Part shown: positions 63,791 through 64,000 of the stretch, in pieces
Position numbering within the stretch: the stretch's first letter is position 1
How the letters are laid out: every line of letters begins with the position of its first letter
Assembly: GCA_905331475.1 (NCBI GenBank)
Contig: CAJNYU010001742.1
Location: forward strand, 124,001-188,000
Reading direction: 5' to 3'
DNA from: Rotaria socialis
Taxonomy: Eukaryota > Rotifera > Eurotatoria > Philodinida > Philodinidae
Length of the DNA stretch: 64,000 nucleotides
Program-made: the position numbers and the translations under genes
Notes under the pieces: model-generated
What the model was told of the DNA's origin: nothing
What the model saw: the letters and a program-made list of their open reading frames with translations, nothing else
Databases searched by the model: none

Positions 63791-64000
63791 CACATGTTAT
63801 TTATTAATATATTTCTTTTGGTTAAATAATTGTCAGAGTAAAATGCGTTTCGCGTCAATATGATTACCTTAGACAAGGCAAAACACGCTCACGCAAACCA
63901 TCAACCGTTCGAAAGACGAAACAACATGTTGTTTTCGCATATAACATTTCTGAAAGCTTTGAATAACCCCACGCATGTGAATCAGAGGTAGCTGCTTGCA
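63791..64000. other. window end, no feature
   Basis: Short unannotated flank right of the inverted repeat. Slightly richer in G+C over the last 150 nt; no frame or repeat can be supported from the part visible. Confidence 0.4.

Overview
This window looks like AT-rich nuclear DNA of an invertebrate animal. The genes have many exons, and most introns are 50-75 nt with GT..AG ends. The families are metazoan: a Brat-type TRIM-NHL protein, protein kinase D, a TSSK-like kinase, a Shisa-like protein, an XK-related protein and a Kv channel. Compact introns, a low-GC codon style and Ser/Asn/Gln homopolymers resemble bdelloid rotifer genomes. That assignment is an inference; no rRNA or mitochondrial marker is present.

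Layout. 0.6-2.3 kb (-): TSSK-like Ser/Thr kinase. 5.8-6.3 kb (+): single C2-domain protein. 6.7-9.0 kb (+): mitochondrial aldehyde dehydrogenase (ALDH2 type, 12 exons). 11.9-13.5 kb (+): Ser/Pro-rich protein of unknown function. 13.8-15.0 kb (+): a short, unusual Kv-type potassium channel. 16.5-21.3 kb (+): SH3-like protein with two candidate first exons. 24.5-26.8 kb (+): polytopic membrane protein, probably XK-related. 27.7-30.9 kb (-): mitochondrial intermediate peptidase. 31.4-33.0 kb: a 1.6-kb inverted repeat whose loop holds two smaller palindromic elements. 36.1-39.4 kb (+): protein kinase D with one recognisable C1 domain. 39.4-49.2 kb: gene-poor, with decayed coding-like sequence and an 82-bp TTAA-flanked palindromic element resembling a piggyBac MITE. 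49.2-50.0 kb (-): Shisa-like type I membrane protein, 5' end unresolved. 54.8-61.1 kb (-): Brat-like RING/B-box/coiled-coil/NHL protein (13 exons). 62.9-63.8 kb: a second long inverted repeat.

Exon chains were joined by hand using GT/AG sites, reading phase and family conservation. For the ALDH, peptidase, PKD, Brat, Kv, SH3, XKR and C2 genes every junction keeps frame. In the TSSK-like gene one activation-loop junction is uncertain. The genes do not form a pathway; this is an ordinary euchromatic gene neighbourhood with mobile-element scars. The most unusual items are the nested fold-back, the miniature TTAA element, the Kv channel with a depleted S4 and altered filter, the reduced PKD, and the RING-bearing Brat homologue.
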